DNA from: Eretmocerus hayati
Lineage: Eukaryota > Arthropoda > Insecta > Hymenoptera > Aphelinidae
DNA length: 64,000 nt
Assembly: GCA_029851415.1 (NCBI GenBank)
Contig: CM056743.1
Location: 23,660,905 to 23,724,904, forward strand
Direction of reading: 5' to 3'
Shown here: positions 50,135-62,311 of the stretch, one piece after another
How the letters are laid out: every line of letters starts with the position of its first letter
Numbering within the stretch: the first letter of the stretch is position 1
Notes under the pieces: model-generated
The model's input: only the letters and a program-made list of their open reading frames with translations
Databases searched by the model: none
What the model was told of the DNA's origin: nothing
Program-made: the position numbers and the translations under genes

Positions 50135-51552
50135 ATGGATACCAAACTAGATTGGAATTGGAATAATTCATTCAGAAATCATTTAAGTTTATATTTAAGT
50201 TCTGGTTTTGGAGCAAATGACAAGGTTCTTAGACTCAATGAGAAGGTTGTATCCCTCATCACAATCTTTTCATGGTCTATCTTGTATTTGATTCATAAAA
50301 ACTGGTTCAATGTGAGTACATCACGTATTTCATGGATAAACTGTTTACATAGTCAATTAGGATTTCTATTACCTGTATGCTGGTGATTGGTTTCAGTCTT
50401 ATCTGCGCCAACAACGCTATGCTATGCTTAAACGGAACCGTATCTCTAATGTCTCCTGGAACTTTGGATTCATAAGTATAATAACCCTGTACACTGCATT
50501 TCTGTGGGATGTGGTGTCACATTCAGGGATAGATACAATCATAGTCAGGAGTTTCTATATTCATCACGCAGGAGTTTCATTTCTAATGAGCAGAGTGTGG
50601 GTGCAAAGTTTCACAAACCTGCTCCATGTGATATTAGTTTTTGGTATTTCTCGTCCAAGGTAATCTTAAAAAAGATGCTGCTTTTATATTGGATTATCAA
50701 GTACATTCTCATTTACTTTTACAGTGTTTCATCAAGGGTGACAACAGCTTTTTTATTGAAAAATGTTGAGATGATGATGCTGGAATTTTGTAAACTGGTG
50801 CATTTGAAAAGCTCAAGGAGAAAAAAATTGTCTAATTACACATATATAGCATACTGTATATTCTGGTATTTCTCACTTTAATAGATTTTGCAACTTATCA
50901 AAATGAAACAAAAATTTTAAGTGAGTTTGTTGCAGGGCTTACTTGCACCTAGTGTTCCTTCCAGATGTCATATTATCTTGGAATCATTACTCAATTTATG
51001 AAACGTTTCTGTTATATTCATGGATTGTTTTCCAATATCTAGATTTTGTAAGTATCCCTTGTATCCACTGGTCCCGGTTTCCTGATCAGCTGATAATATA
51101 TGATGTATTACATATTTCTACTCAATGATTACAGCCTTGGTTGGATTTCATCAAGTGTTTCAAATCGTCCAAATACCTGGAGTCGCGTTTGTTTCCCAAT
51201 CCTCCATTAGAATCAGTTCAATTGAAAAAAATTTGGGATCACCGTAATAGCTCAAGGAACAGGTAATAGCCGGTGTCTTGTGATTAGTAACTTTGCTATT
51301 CTTTTACATTCTCCTTGTTTCTACAGGAATATTAATGAGTCACTCATGGCCAATAAAAAGTTATCAGAAACTCTCTTTTGTAAGTGGAAGTTTTCTGTAT
51401 CCACAATTTCCATTCATTTGTATGCCAATTATTGATGATTTTTTTTTGTAGGTGCAATAGCATTGAAGAAGAAATTGTATAGGTTGAGAAAATCGAAACA
51501 AGAAAAACTCGCAAAACAAGTTCCTGAAGAAGAAGCATCGAATGAAGATTAG
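50135..51552 (+). CDS. Unrecognised multi-pass membrane protein
   Basis: Exons 50135-50311, 50397-50659, 50725-50865, 50936-51047, 51135-51262, 51327-51379 and 51452-51552 join with consistent phase to about 324 residues, so I think the gene is real. The first exon could end earlier (50224 or 50245), but the GTGAGT donor at 50312 is best. Hydrophobic stretches (VVSLITIFSWSILYLI, FGFISIITLYTAFLW, LLHVILVFGI, TYIAYCIFWAYLHLVFL, FLLYSWIVFQYLDF) suggest four to six membrane segments. The C-terminal ~90 residues are charged and probably cytosolic, ending EEEASNED. The order of a HH pair, a LLKNVEMMMLEFCKL helix and a later RKKLSNYTYIAY segment faintly recalls TLC-domain proteins (ceramide synthase, TRAM), but the catalytic HD..D motif is absent and I do not assert it. 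An AATAAA lies at 51675. A homology search is needed to name it. Confidence 0.6.
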
Positions 51553-51674
51553 GTAATAAGCTAATCACTTAGGTATATTGAACTATGAAATAGGTAAAGT
51601 ATAAATTTTGTACATGAATGTTCTACCAAAGAGTTACCAAAAATGATAAGGCGATAATTTTTATGGAATTTTCA

Positions 51675-51680
51675 AATAAA
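51675..51680 (+). promoter_or_regulatory. Polyadenylation signal of the membrane-protein gene
   Basis: AATAAA about 120 bases past the stop codon. Confidence 0.6.
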
Positions 51681-52185
51681 CTTGCAAAAGGTGAAAGTGG
51701 ATGTGTACATACAGATACTTTTAATTGAGGAAAACCCTACAGGTTCAAAGTCGAGAGCATCATGGAATAAGTTACTTTTTGAATCATTGAGGTCTACGAT
51801 TTCTTTTCCGAGAATATCTAAACTTGAGAGATGTTAGAATACATCAGTATTTGGTCCCTCGCATTTATCGTCACTTCCGGGTTCTTATATCGATCCGTTA
51901 AATATTGAAAATGCCCGGAATCTACGTGTTGTACATATATCACTAAGTTCTTGAACTCCTTAAAATGTCTGTAAATGGTCTATCCTTTTGAAAATTTTTC
52001 GCGAAAGTGATGTCGATGTACTCGACTCGATAATGATAAAATGGATGAGAACATTCATGATGATTGCATCAGTCTGTGAGACTTTGGATTATCACAGCTC
52101 ACGGAGTTGAAATTTCGATCCTTGCTCCATGAAAATGAAGATGCGAACTAGGTTGACGGATTGGCCTGAAATTAAAGTTAAGATA
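51681..52185. other. Intergenic, nothing seen
   Basis: AT-rich sequence without open frames of note or clear repeats. Confidence 0.5.
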
Positions 52186-53020
52186 CTCGGTTTTTGAATT
52201 ACGCTAAAAACGGTATTTTCAGATTGCCGAGACCTGCGAACCGTTTCTTAGCCGATTTGCACATGCAGGAGCGTCCCTTTCAAATTCGGCATAACTTCTA
52301 CATTTTTCTAAATTTTTCTATGCAGCTCGGCTTATTTGAAAGTTCATGACAAAATGTACAGAATAACACGAAGGAGTTCTGATTTTGTCCACCTCAGACT
52401 GAATGCTAAGAAAACAGTATTACTATTGAAGCAAATCGGTATTTTCACCGATAAGGGTCTGTAAGGCGTGCGGCTCATAAATTACCCGGTTCTCAAAGTT
52501 CCTCAACTCAGCACGGTTCAGTTGAAAGATAACTAATTCAAGAAGAGAACGTCTCATTTCGGTACTAGGAAACCGAAAGCCTTCCAAACGTGTTTCGGAC
52601 AAAATACCGTTTCTCTTGTAATTTGTAATTGTATCCCTATATACTCTCGGCGGCATTCGCTCGGTTTCCTATTGAAGGAATGAAACGGTCTCTCATTAAT
52701 TTTATAGATTTTTGAATTATCTTTCAACTAAACCGAGCTGAGTTGCAAAATTCCGAGAACCGAGAAATTTTTAAGCTGGATGCCTTTCAAACGCGTATCG
52801 GCGAAATTACCGATTCGTGTAGAATCAGACATCCTTGATCACATTTTGGGCATTTTATCATAAACTTTCAAATGAGCTAAGCTGCGTAAAAAAACTCAGA
52901 GAGTTGTAGAAGTTATTCAGAATTTGAAAGAGACGTTCCGCATGTGCAAATCGGCTAAAAAACGATTCGCAGCTCGGCAATCTGAAAAAAACCATTTTTC
53001 AGCGTATTTCAAAAACCGAG
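52186..53020. mobile_element. Foldback element of about 835 bp
   Basis: The left end CTCGGTTTTTGAATTACGCT is reverse-complemented with few changes at the right end (AGCGTATTTCAAAAACCGAG, ending 53020). Matching inner blocks include GATTGCCGAG/CTCGGCAATC, TTAGCCGATTTGCACATGC against GCATGTGCAAATCGGCTAA, and AGTTGAAAGATAACTAATTC against GAATTATCTTTCAACTAAAC. The axis of symmetry lies near 52650. No transposase frame is present. It shares style but not terminal sequence with the Tc1-type foldbacks. Confidence 0.75.
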
Positions 53021-55998
53021 CAGCTCCGAGTCTGATTCCAATGGGATTCTACTCGGATGGAGTAGTAGAAAATGACTACGTCCACCAGTTTGGGTGACAG
53101 TTTTGATCGTATATTCCTTCTCTTCTCGAGCACCGTGAGCAAATGGATTATTCTGTTGGTATTATATCTCTATGATATTCTGACCCTCAAATATTGCCCA
53201 CCATTATACAAATATCTTTGAAAAGTCTTCTATGTACCACAAAAAAATATCATTCGTAATGACTCTTTTCACTCGAATATTGTTCTCTCGTCATTGTAAT
53301 GACGAGTGAACATAATTTATGATTTAGATATATCTGATTCCCGGCGAAGATGAGATGAGAATTTTTGCGACTCTATAAATTAATTCTAGTTCAGCTAGAT
53401 CATAGGAAAAGTGTGTTCCTTTGAGCAATCCATAGAACAACTGTCGAAAACGATCCCAAAAGTTGTGCTAAATTTTTTGAGCTGAATGAGCCCAAATGTA
53501 AATGAGGTCGTATCATTTGATATCAGATCACTCACACCTCGCATGAGCAATGAAAGAAAAATATTACTGATGAATTTGTCGAGAGCGCGAGCAAACGTAG
53601 TTAGTATCGAGTCACACGCGCGGGCTGTTCTCCAATCGAGGAGATGCCACCTGAAAAATCTGAAAATAAAATATCTCGATTTTTTCTTTTGAAATCAGTT
53701 TGAATCTCCCACTCCAAGCAGCCAAGCTTAATTTCTTCAAGTTTCTCCTTTATCAGCGGCATTTTCTTCTTCTAGATGATGCGATAAGGAGATGATATTT
53801 TTTATGAAATTTTGTCCCGATAGTACTCATAAGTGGCTATGAGAATTTTAGTGCATCTGAAATACCTATAGGCAAGATCATTTTTTGTGCGCGTATTCGA
53901 AAAATTTGACACTCTGTGATTGTGTTTTGCAGCAGTTTTTCTTCGTCTCGCAATTTAATTGCGCAAGGCCATCATCAACGACGAGAAATTACTCATTTAG
54001 GATTCATTATTGACGCAGGGACACTTGAATAAATTTTGCATTGATACAGTGTGTTGATTTGATACACGCGTGCCCAAGTTTACGAGCAACGAAATTTTTC
54101 ACAAGTTTTCTCAACCGTGCCATGAAAAAGGAACGTCTGATCATTTTTATAAACTGGGAAGGTGGATAATTATAATCATGCATTCATCATCACAATCCAG
54201 CTGAATCTCCTATTTTTCCTGCTCATCATATTTGAGAATACTTTCGTGGATCAGGTATTTATCAAAATTCTTTTTACGTGAAATTCTATAATTGGATAAT
54301 TAATTACGTAATCTGATAATCATTTTATTGAATCCATCTTCTAATGATACTAATACGTTTGTTGAGCGTTTGTGTGTTCAGTTTTTTTTTGTGAAGTAAA
54401 AAATAGGCCATTGACATGCAATATTTTCACTTATTCATTCAATTCAAATCCAAATGAACTTTCAAAATGAGCCTACGTGCAGATGTTATGCTTCATTGAG
54501 TGGAATATTACGGCAGTCGATAATTTGTATATTGTAGATTTTCGACGATCCAGTTACAATAATGAAGCTTTGATTGAATCGGCTAATGTGACTTTGATGA
54601 GAAATAATTTCAAGGCTGTCTCTGAATTTGATATAAGTGAAAAGACAAAGAATTCATTCATAATTAGAACATTTTATCGTCATAAGAAGGCCCCCCTGCA
54701 TAGGGTATCATTCCGTATTTATTTTCAAATAAGAGGAAGTAATTGATAAGAAATTTTGCAAGATCATAGCTATAAGATGTGACAGTGCACCTCAATAGAT
54801 GGGGATCCAACTATTGTGTATTTTGACAAAAATCCAGACCTTCGCTGGTTTTGAGTCTCTTTTTTGTTCGAAGTGTATGATAGCCTACATTAAAATCCCA
54901 GACCAACGTGGAGGATGAAACAATATATTGTTCATTAACACTTGATTTTGTTGATCGATCTCTTTTTTGGCTATTACAAAGACTTATCCGTAAAGATAAG
55001 CGTGTTGAAAGATAAGGTCATTTTGCGAGTTCAGAGCAGTGATTTTTGGTCCATTTTGTGTGAGTTTTAGAAGTGCACAGTGAAATTGAATGGTTTCCAA
55101 TTTCTTTCAGTCTGATTGGTCAGTTTTATCTCATTTGTGATGAACTTTCGTGTTACTAAATTAGCGACGTGAGAAATTCCAAAAGTATCATGAATGTCGT
55201 TCTCGAGTCTTATGCCAGAAAAATGCAAGAGGGAATCACGTTCTCTCAAGGGGGAAATCTCGACTCTGGAATTGTATTGCTTTCTGCATTTCGAGTGATT
55301 TCGAAAGCAATTTTTTCATAAGCTCAGTACCAAATCAACTATTGCATCCATCTTTGACCCTTTTCCGTAATGATTCATTGTCTTGTGATATTTTGATCCG
55401 TGCGTCTCGTAAATAGTAGATTCTACACGCTAGAAATAATTCTACGATATATCTCCGATCTTCTTGGGTGTGCGAGAACGTTTGAAAATCATTCTAAATT
55501 CTTCATGACGGCGTGGTCACAGAACCTACTGACATTTGGAGCGCAGGACACGGAACCCTGACATTTGCCACTCAAATTGGCTAAGACCTCGCCGTAATCT
55601 CGTTTTTAAGGGTCGGACTAGCGAAACACAGAACTGACATAAATATTAAGCAAAAGTAGATTTTCGCGAAAAAGTCCTCCGCGAAATGGAAAAATTAATC
55701 TTTTTCGATACTTCAGGGCATGGGAGAATTGCGCCTGAAAATTCACTTTGAAAAATAATTGGTGCGAAAAGGCCTGGAGTGAGGCAAATGCACTCTATTG
55801 AGGAAAACCGAGTTAGTATAATTTTAAGTAGAATTGAGCCACAAAATGAACGTGTTTGCCATGCCTCACAGAAAAAACGAGCCTCATCGCGGCGCTTTGC
55901 ACTCAGACAGACCGAAAAAAAGAAAAACCACAGGACACGGAACTGAGCTAGGAACTGAGGTTTCCGCCCATTCGCTCGAAAATACTCGCTCGAATCTA
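53021..55998. other. Intergenic, one unassigned small open frame
   Basis: No recognisable gene. The plus-strand frame 54477-54746 (89 codons; internal word NVTLMRNNFKAVSEFD) looks more protein-like than its neighbours, and an upstream hydrophobic stretch that ends at a GT donor (NLLFFLLIIFENTFVDQ, 54204-54254) could be a signal peptide exon, but I found no start codon in frame with it. It could be a remnant of a small secreted-protein gene. Confidence 0.35.
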
Positions 55999-56807
55999 CA
56001 ATACCGGTCAAAAGTTTAAGCTCACCCAAAAAATCTCTTCCGGAGCTCATTTTGAAGGTTTTTCCACGTACTTCAAGATGGCATTATTCATTTTTATCCG
56101 TACGGATCGGGATCTTTCCAATTTGAGCTTGGAGAAGTGTCAATTTCAATGATTTTTGAGAGAATTTTTTGGCTCGTGCCAATTTGAGCCACATGAATGG
56201 TTCGATATGAGAGTTGTGAGATACAAAAGTACAAATCTAAAGCTTCGAAATCCGTTATTGAACATCCCTCTACTCTATGCTAATCCGAGCTATGACATTT
56301 TCTCTGAGGGAATATTTCTTGCAAAAAATAGTATTCCAATTCGAGAGAGATACAGAGATGCATTTTTATGAAGTATAATCATCATTTCTGTCATTTTTTA
56401 TCTACATCTTGATTGAGGAAACGAGAAACCTTTGAAATATGCCCCAAAAAGTGAATTTTCTCGTCATTTTTGAATACAGGAGCTAGTTTTTGCCAAAAAT
56501 CTTCCCTCAGAGAAAGTGTCATAGCTCGGACTGGAAAAGGCGTAGAGGAACTTTCAGAAACGGATTTCGAAGCTCTAGAATTGTACTTTTGTATCCCACA
56601 ACTCCCATATTGAAATATTCATGTGGCTCAAATTGGAAAGACCCCGATCCGTACGGATAAAAATGAATAATGCCATCTTAAAGTACGTGAAAAAACCTTC
56701 AAAATGAGCTCCGGAAGAGTCCTCTACGGTCAAATAAAGCCGAGTAGTTCAACTCACAAAATTGAAAAAAAAATTTTTGGGTGAGCTTAAACTTTTGACC
56801 GGTAGTG
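55999..56807. mobile_element. Foldback MITE with Tc1/mariner-type ends (copy 3)
   Basis: The ends CAATACCGGTCAAAAGTTTA and AAACTTTTGACCGGTAGTG are inverted repeats flanked by TA. Inner blocks (GAAGGTTTTTCCACGTACTT, AAGATGGCATTATTCATTTT) return reverse-complemented near 56650-56710. The word AAGATGGCATTATTCATTTT is also present in copy 1 (near 1980), which shows common descent. It is the best preserved of the three copies. No coding frame is present. Confidence 0.85.
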
Positions 56808-56809
56808 TA

Positions 56810-56965
56810 TGCGCCTGAAAAGTTATTCGCCTGAATGGTCATTTACCCCAATCAAATCGCCCGAACAACTCTTCCCGAAACAATTAGCCCGAAAATACAT
56901 ATACCCGAATGCCTTATGCCCTGATCGATTCACCCGAAAATACTGTCACCCGAAAAATATTTCAT
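56810..56965. repeat. Degenerate CCCGAA minisatellite
   Basis: Words of the form (C)CCGAA or CCTGAA recur roughly every 14-20 bases (for example GCCTGAAAAG, CGCCTGAATGG, CGCCCGAACAAC, TTCCCGAAACAA, AGCCCGAAAATAC, TACCCGAATGCC, CACCCGAAAATAC, CACCCGAAAAATA). The array begins immediately at the right end of the foldback element. Confidence 0.7.
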
Positions 56966-59719
56966 TAAAAAAATTTTTCGGAAAATACACCGTCTTCCGG
57001 ATATTCATTCAGGACCAAATTTAGAATCATTGCGATCTGTTCTCCCTTCTGAATAAAATTCTCAGAGAACAGAAGGATAGAGAAACCTGCCTCATTGAGC
57101 TGAGCCACGGTTGGTCTGTGAAAGCTGCTCGTTGTAAATGTTGAATCGCGCTCCAACGTCGATATCGTACGATCACTGAAGAATTCGGAAGATATAAGGA
57201 TGGAGAAACAGTGATGGAATTTTTGGCAAATTTGGCCCGTAATATTGTTCCGTCTTGAGCCATCGTATTTGTCCAGAATGTGATGGCTGGTTGTTATAGT
57301 AATTTGAACTTATTTTCTGCAATTTCGGCATTTTTTATTGTGATTTTCGCCTTCTTTTCTTCCTGATACTGACATGCTTGGTTATAGTTTTGATATCTTC
57401 CGTCATGACTTTCATCTGTAAATACAATTTTCTCCGTCAAATATTTCTAAGATGCCGGAGGAATTTATTACTGAACCGTGATCTCTTATTTGTGCCTCTC
57501 AGATAGCTTGGGATGATTTATTTTAAGAATTTCTTCGGACGTAATAGCGTTTAGGCGTGTGGATTCGGATTGATATATTCGCAAAAGAGCACCAAAAAAA
57601 TAATGACCTGTGAGATTCTTACCTAAGCGTTTCAAGGGTTCGTACAAGCAGACACACATTATTATCGAAATTTCCAAGAAACTATACTCATATATGTTTG
57701 AAGAAGAGTCTATTATAATTTGATAAGATGAAAATGTACATAGAAATATTTGGTTACCTTCGATAATATCTAAAAAATCCAGATCAAATTCGTCAGATCT
57801 CTAAAAACTGAAAGAGGTGTCAAATAACATAATCAGGAAAAACAGCTCGAACAAAGCCAATTTGCGATGTGGATATAGTAAAAAAAGATTATCTTGAGCC
57901 CAAGTGTTTGTGAATGAAAAAAATCCAAAAGTAAGCGTATTTGGGGTAAGATAAGCAGTGAGCCATAATTCATTTTAAAAAAAGTAACGCAAGGTTGATG
58001 ACAAGGTAATCAGAGTGAAATTAGCTTGTAACTATATGTTCAACCGCCTAGTTTGGAAAAAATTGCGCAAGATTCGTTTTTTGGGGGTCAACTGTCTCGG
58101 TGAACCCGACACCTCTCGAGTCAATGTTACGTTGTGATATGAGTGAACAATGAGACGATTAATATAATAGAGTACAAATTGTATGTACGAAGATAGAGAG
58201 ATAACAAATATTGCAAGCGAGCCGATCCTTTTCTTGGAACTCAATTTTACTCCAGATTTTTTGACTTTTTAATTCTTTTTATAGAGAATTGTTACTTATG
58301 TCCTTGATTATTAATATCCCAATCCAATTCATAACAATCATATGGTGTTTCCAAGGGTATCTCTCACTATTTAGGTACAAATGAAGCCAAATGAAATATT
58401 TTATTATTTTTATTTTAAAAAGTTGACAATAGTGGATGGAACTATCCAGAAGGTTAACGTCCGACACTCAACGAAAAATGAAAATTGTATCACCCAATCC
58501 CAAAAAGCGCGCAAGTCCTTACATTGATATTGATACAAGATAAGCGCGTGCAAAAGTGAATCGTATCTCTTTCTCCCTCTTTCATCGTCGCAAACATATA
58601 TTCCCGGTGGAATTTTTGTCACATAAACTTGATCGTGATGAAAGATAATGAAAGTGTTTATTAAGACTTCAATAATAATAATCGGTTTCAATAAACGATT
58701 AACAACTTTATTGTAAGTGAGAATTGCACAACGAGATTTTCCTTTTGCAAAACTTCTAAACACTTGATGTTAATCATTCGAGATTGATATCTCATGCACT
58801 ATCACTTGGATGATCGCGGTGCACCAAGGGGTCGGATTTCAATTATTACTTTCCGATAAAGACTTTATTAACTGCGTGTCATTTTCTTACTTTTTTCTCA
58901 CGATTATCTGATGTACTTCGATTAATCATACGAAAATTGTTCTTAAGCGAATCATGTTTTCTTGCTTGGAAATTCTATTAGAAAGTTCGATAGGACGCTG
59001 TTTGAAAATATCTGACTGTTTTGAAAAGTACAGAGGGACATTTTTACAGAAATTTTTGGACCGATGGTGGATAAGCAATAAAAAATAAAGGGGTCTGAAA
59101 ATTCGGAAACGCGGGGGGGGGGGGGGAGGTACAAACTCCATTTTTTCTCTCCAATCCCTTACGAGATGGCTACATCACAGTCATGTCTGTGTTGATGAAC
59201 CATGAGTTTTAGAAAGTTCTAGAAACTGAAAGTTGTGACATCAGTCATATTTCGCTGAAACGTAGTAAAAATTTTGGTCATTTTTACGCCTGCGTTCATT
59301 GCTCTCAAAGTCATGATTTCTGGAACAGTGGCTCAAGCTCTTAGATTCTGTTTCGTCTCACTTTGTAAATTGTACTTACTAATATGATGATATGCTCTAC
59401 AATTCCTCAGATACCCATGAGTCGGATAAAAAAGTGCGCATAACATTGATAAAAAGATCCTAGCAAGTTCGTTCAGTGTTATACGGCTACTCTCATTTTT
59501 CATGTATGCAGCTAAAATTTGAAATTTCCGAGAGTGATGTCTCGAGTCCTCGCGGTGTCATTCTCAAACGGAAATTCAGTATTCAGATAGATCAAGTTTT
59601 AAAAGCGATTTACTGATCGTTTGGTCTAAAAAACGAAGCCCATTGAGTGACAGAAATGGTGTTTTGTGAAAAAGTCGATAAAATAACTAAAAAATTTTTT
59701 GGAAGTACATGTACAATCC
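56966..59719. other. Intergenic, nothing coding seen
   Basis: Only short frames without family signatures. A 14-base G run lies at 59113-59126, a likely site of length error. Confidence 0.5.
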
Positions 59720-60250
59720 GATAATACAAGGGTGTGCGGATTTTTTTTTGACATAACGAGCGCGACAATTCATTTTTTACACGATTTTTTTCACAGTTTG
59801 TAAAAAAGTAGCATACAATATACGTGGCCGCAAAATGTGGATCTTGCACCGGCGGCGAACATTTCGGCCTGGGACAGAAGAAAAAGTCCCCGCAATAAAA
59901 TTCAACTTTTGCGCCCACTAATGGATCATAAATTACCGTTTTCATCGTCACACCCAAATTCGTACATTTTGATACAAGGGTGTACGAACTTCATAGCACT
60001 TTAACTTAAAAATTGCAACTTTGGACATGATTTTTCGATCCTCATACTATAGAATGTCGTATGAGAATGCGTAGTAATGGGTAATTTTGTTACGAAGAAC
60101 TTGAAGCACTCACTTCGCTCGTGCCATAAATAGTCCTTCGTAACAAAACTACTCATTTTACGTCCGAGTGATGGGTTTCCAATGGTGATGGGAAATGATT
60201 ACTAGGATGCAAAATAGTACGTTTCGATACAAGGGTGGAAATAGTACATT

Positions 60251-60362
60251 ACGCGTCGAGTGCTGGAAACATTTTTTCCTTCGGGAAACCGAGCTGGACG
60301 TGGGCGATGGCACCGTCCAGCTTGGTTTTCCCGAAGGAAAAATGTTTCCGCACGAGACGCGT
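60251..60362. repeat. Long hairpin, about 50-bp arms
   Basis: The left arm begins ACGCGTCGAGTGCTGGAAAC and the right arm ends GTTTCCGCACGAGACGCGT; the arms run to CTGGACG/CGTCCAG with a 13-base loop. Pairing is nearly complete. Confidence 0.9.
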
Positions 60363-60892
60363 ATGCAGTTTTATTCGTCTGTACGCAGAAACAGCTTGTT
60401 AGAAACACGCTGTTTCTACTTATGGACGTATAAAACTTTTTTCGCGCCCGAGTATTGGGTTTCCGGCCTGAGCCGTAGGCGAAGGTCGGAATCAACACGA
60501 GGATGCGGAAAATGAGTTTTACACCCGTGTATCGAATACTATTTTATGCATTTCTCCGATGTTTGGGTGCTCGTAAAATTGCATAAATCAGTATTTGCAC
60601 CTCGTTCTTGAGGTTCCCCGCTTGCGAGCGATTATTTCAACCCTCGCCTGCGGCTCGGGGCGAAAACCAATCGCTCAGAAGCGAGCTACAACCTCACGAA
60701 CTTGGTGCAAAACATACTATTTTGCCACACTGTGCGAGAAAGTAACTTTTCCGCACTGATTTTCCACTTTCTCTCACAGTTTGTCAAAAAATAGTATTCG
60801 ATACACGGGTGTAAAACTTATTTTTCGCATCCTAGTGTTGATTCCGACCTTCGCCTACGGCTCAGGCCGAAAACCCAACACTCGGATGCGAA

Positions 60893-60983
60893 ATAGTATA
60901 TCACGCAACAAGTGCGAGAAGGTCAATTTCCGCACAAGTTGGCAACGTGTGCGGAAACTTCTCGCACGTGTTGCGTATACTAT
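60893..60983. repeat. Hairpin ATAGTATA..TATACTAT
   Basis: CACGCAACAAGTGCGAGAAG is matched by CTTCTCGCACGTGTTGCGT, and TTTCCGCACA by TGTGCGGAAA in the interior. Confidence 0.9.
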
Positions 60984-61429
60984 TTTTTGCAACTGTGCGC
61001 GAAGTTGTAATTAAATGCACCACTGTCCGAGCAAGATCATCTTGAGAACGAAGTTTTCAAGAAAGGCCAAATCCAGAGGGATGACGTGACATCATATTTT
61101 GGAACTGTGCGTGAATGAAAATGCATTAGAGCGAGAAGTTACATTTACGCAGACTTCACCAGTGCGTAAATGTAAAACTGTGCGAGAAGTCATTCACGCA
61201 TTACTTCTCGCACTGTAAATAATGAAGAGAAGTCTCATTTTTTTACAACTTCGCGCACACAGTTGCAAAAAAAAGTTTTTTCACCCTTGTCTCGAAATGT
61301 ACTATTTTGACAAACTGTGAGAGAAAGTGGGAAATCAGTGCGAAAAAGTTACTTTTCGATACACTGTGCGTAAAAGTGCACTTTGCGCACAGTTTGTTGA
61401 CTTTTACTCACAGTTTATCGAAAAGTATA

Positions 61430-61575
61430 GTTAGATACACGGGCGTAAAACCTATTATTCGCATCCTCGTGATGATTCCGACCCTCGCCTGTGGCTCGGG
61501 CCGGAAACCCATCACTCGGATGCGAATAAAACGTTTTACGCCCTTGTATCGAAATATACTATTCTCGCACAGTGT
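61430..61575. repeat. Hairpin module with the CTCGCCTGTGGCTCGGGCC loop
   Basis: Boundary word GATACACGGGCGTAAAAC opens the module and GTTTTACGCCCTTGTATC closes it; ATTCGCATCCTCGTGATG pairs with CATCACTCGGATGCGAAT. The same module occurs near 62370-62500 and, shortened and inverted, near 62710-62810. Confidence 0.85.
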
Positions 61576-62188
61576 GTCAAAAAGTAGGTTTTACTCCCGT
61601 GTATCGAACCATACACTTTTTGATCGATAGTAAGTAAAAGTTGGTAAACTGCGCGCGAAGTGCACTTTCACGGCACAATGTATATATGCGAAAAATAAGT
61701 TTCACACCTATGTATCGAACTGTGTTTTTTGACAAATTGAGAGGAAATGTGATTAATCAGTGCGAAAAAGATACTTCCTCGCACAGTGTACCAAAAATCA
61801 TATTTTTCATATTCTGTGCGTGAAAGAGCCACTTTTGCACGGATTTTTTATTTTCTTTCCCACGCCGACGATGAAAGAATAGTATTCGACACTCGGGCGG
61901 GGTGGTTTCCGCCCTCGTATCGAAATGTACTATTCTGCGCAGTTTTCTGATTTTCTTTCCTCGCGCAACCGATGGAAATGGTAGATTACGATACAGAGGT
62001 CAAAGAATTGGATTTTGTATTCCGAGTAAATTTTCTTTGTGCAAAATGAGAGCGAAGGTCGGCATTGTCATAAGAATGCGAAAACCATGTTTTCGATACA
62101 CTGTGCGTAAAAGTGCACTTTGCGCTCAGTTTGTCGACTTTTACTCACAGTTTATCGAAATGTATAAGTAGATACACGGCCGTAATAG

Positions 62189-62311
62189 TATATTTCCGTA
62201 CTGAGCGCGGTAGCCCATTTTGGGCTCTAGGACAGTTTGTCTGTCGAGCGAAGCGAGACAGACATGTCCTCCAGTGCCCAAAATGGGCTTGCAAGCGAGG
62301 TGCGGATATAT
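62189..62311. repeat. Hairpin with nested CAGACA stem and GAGCGAAGCGAG loop
   Basis: AGCCCATTTTGGGC pairs with GCCCAAAATGGGCT, and inside it GACAGTTTGTCTGTC pairs with GACAGACATGTC around GAGCGAAGCGA. The stem GCCCATTTTGGGC is itself palindromic. Confidence 0.85.

Noticed and set aside
60202..60515. Overlapping ~100-codon frames on both strands in the hairpin cluster
   Set aside because: A palindrome gives mirrored open frames on both strands; their translations have no family signature.
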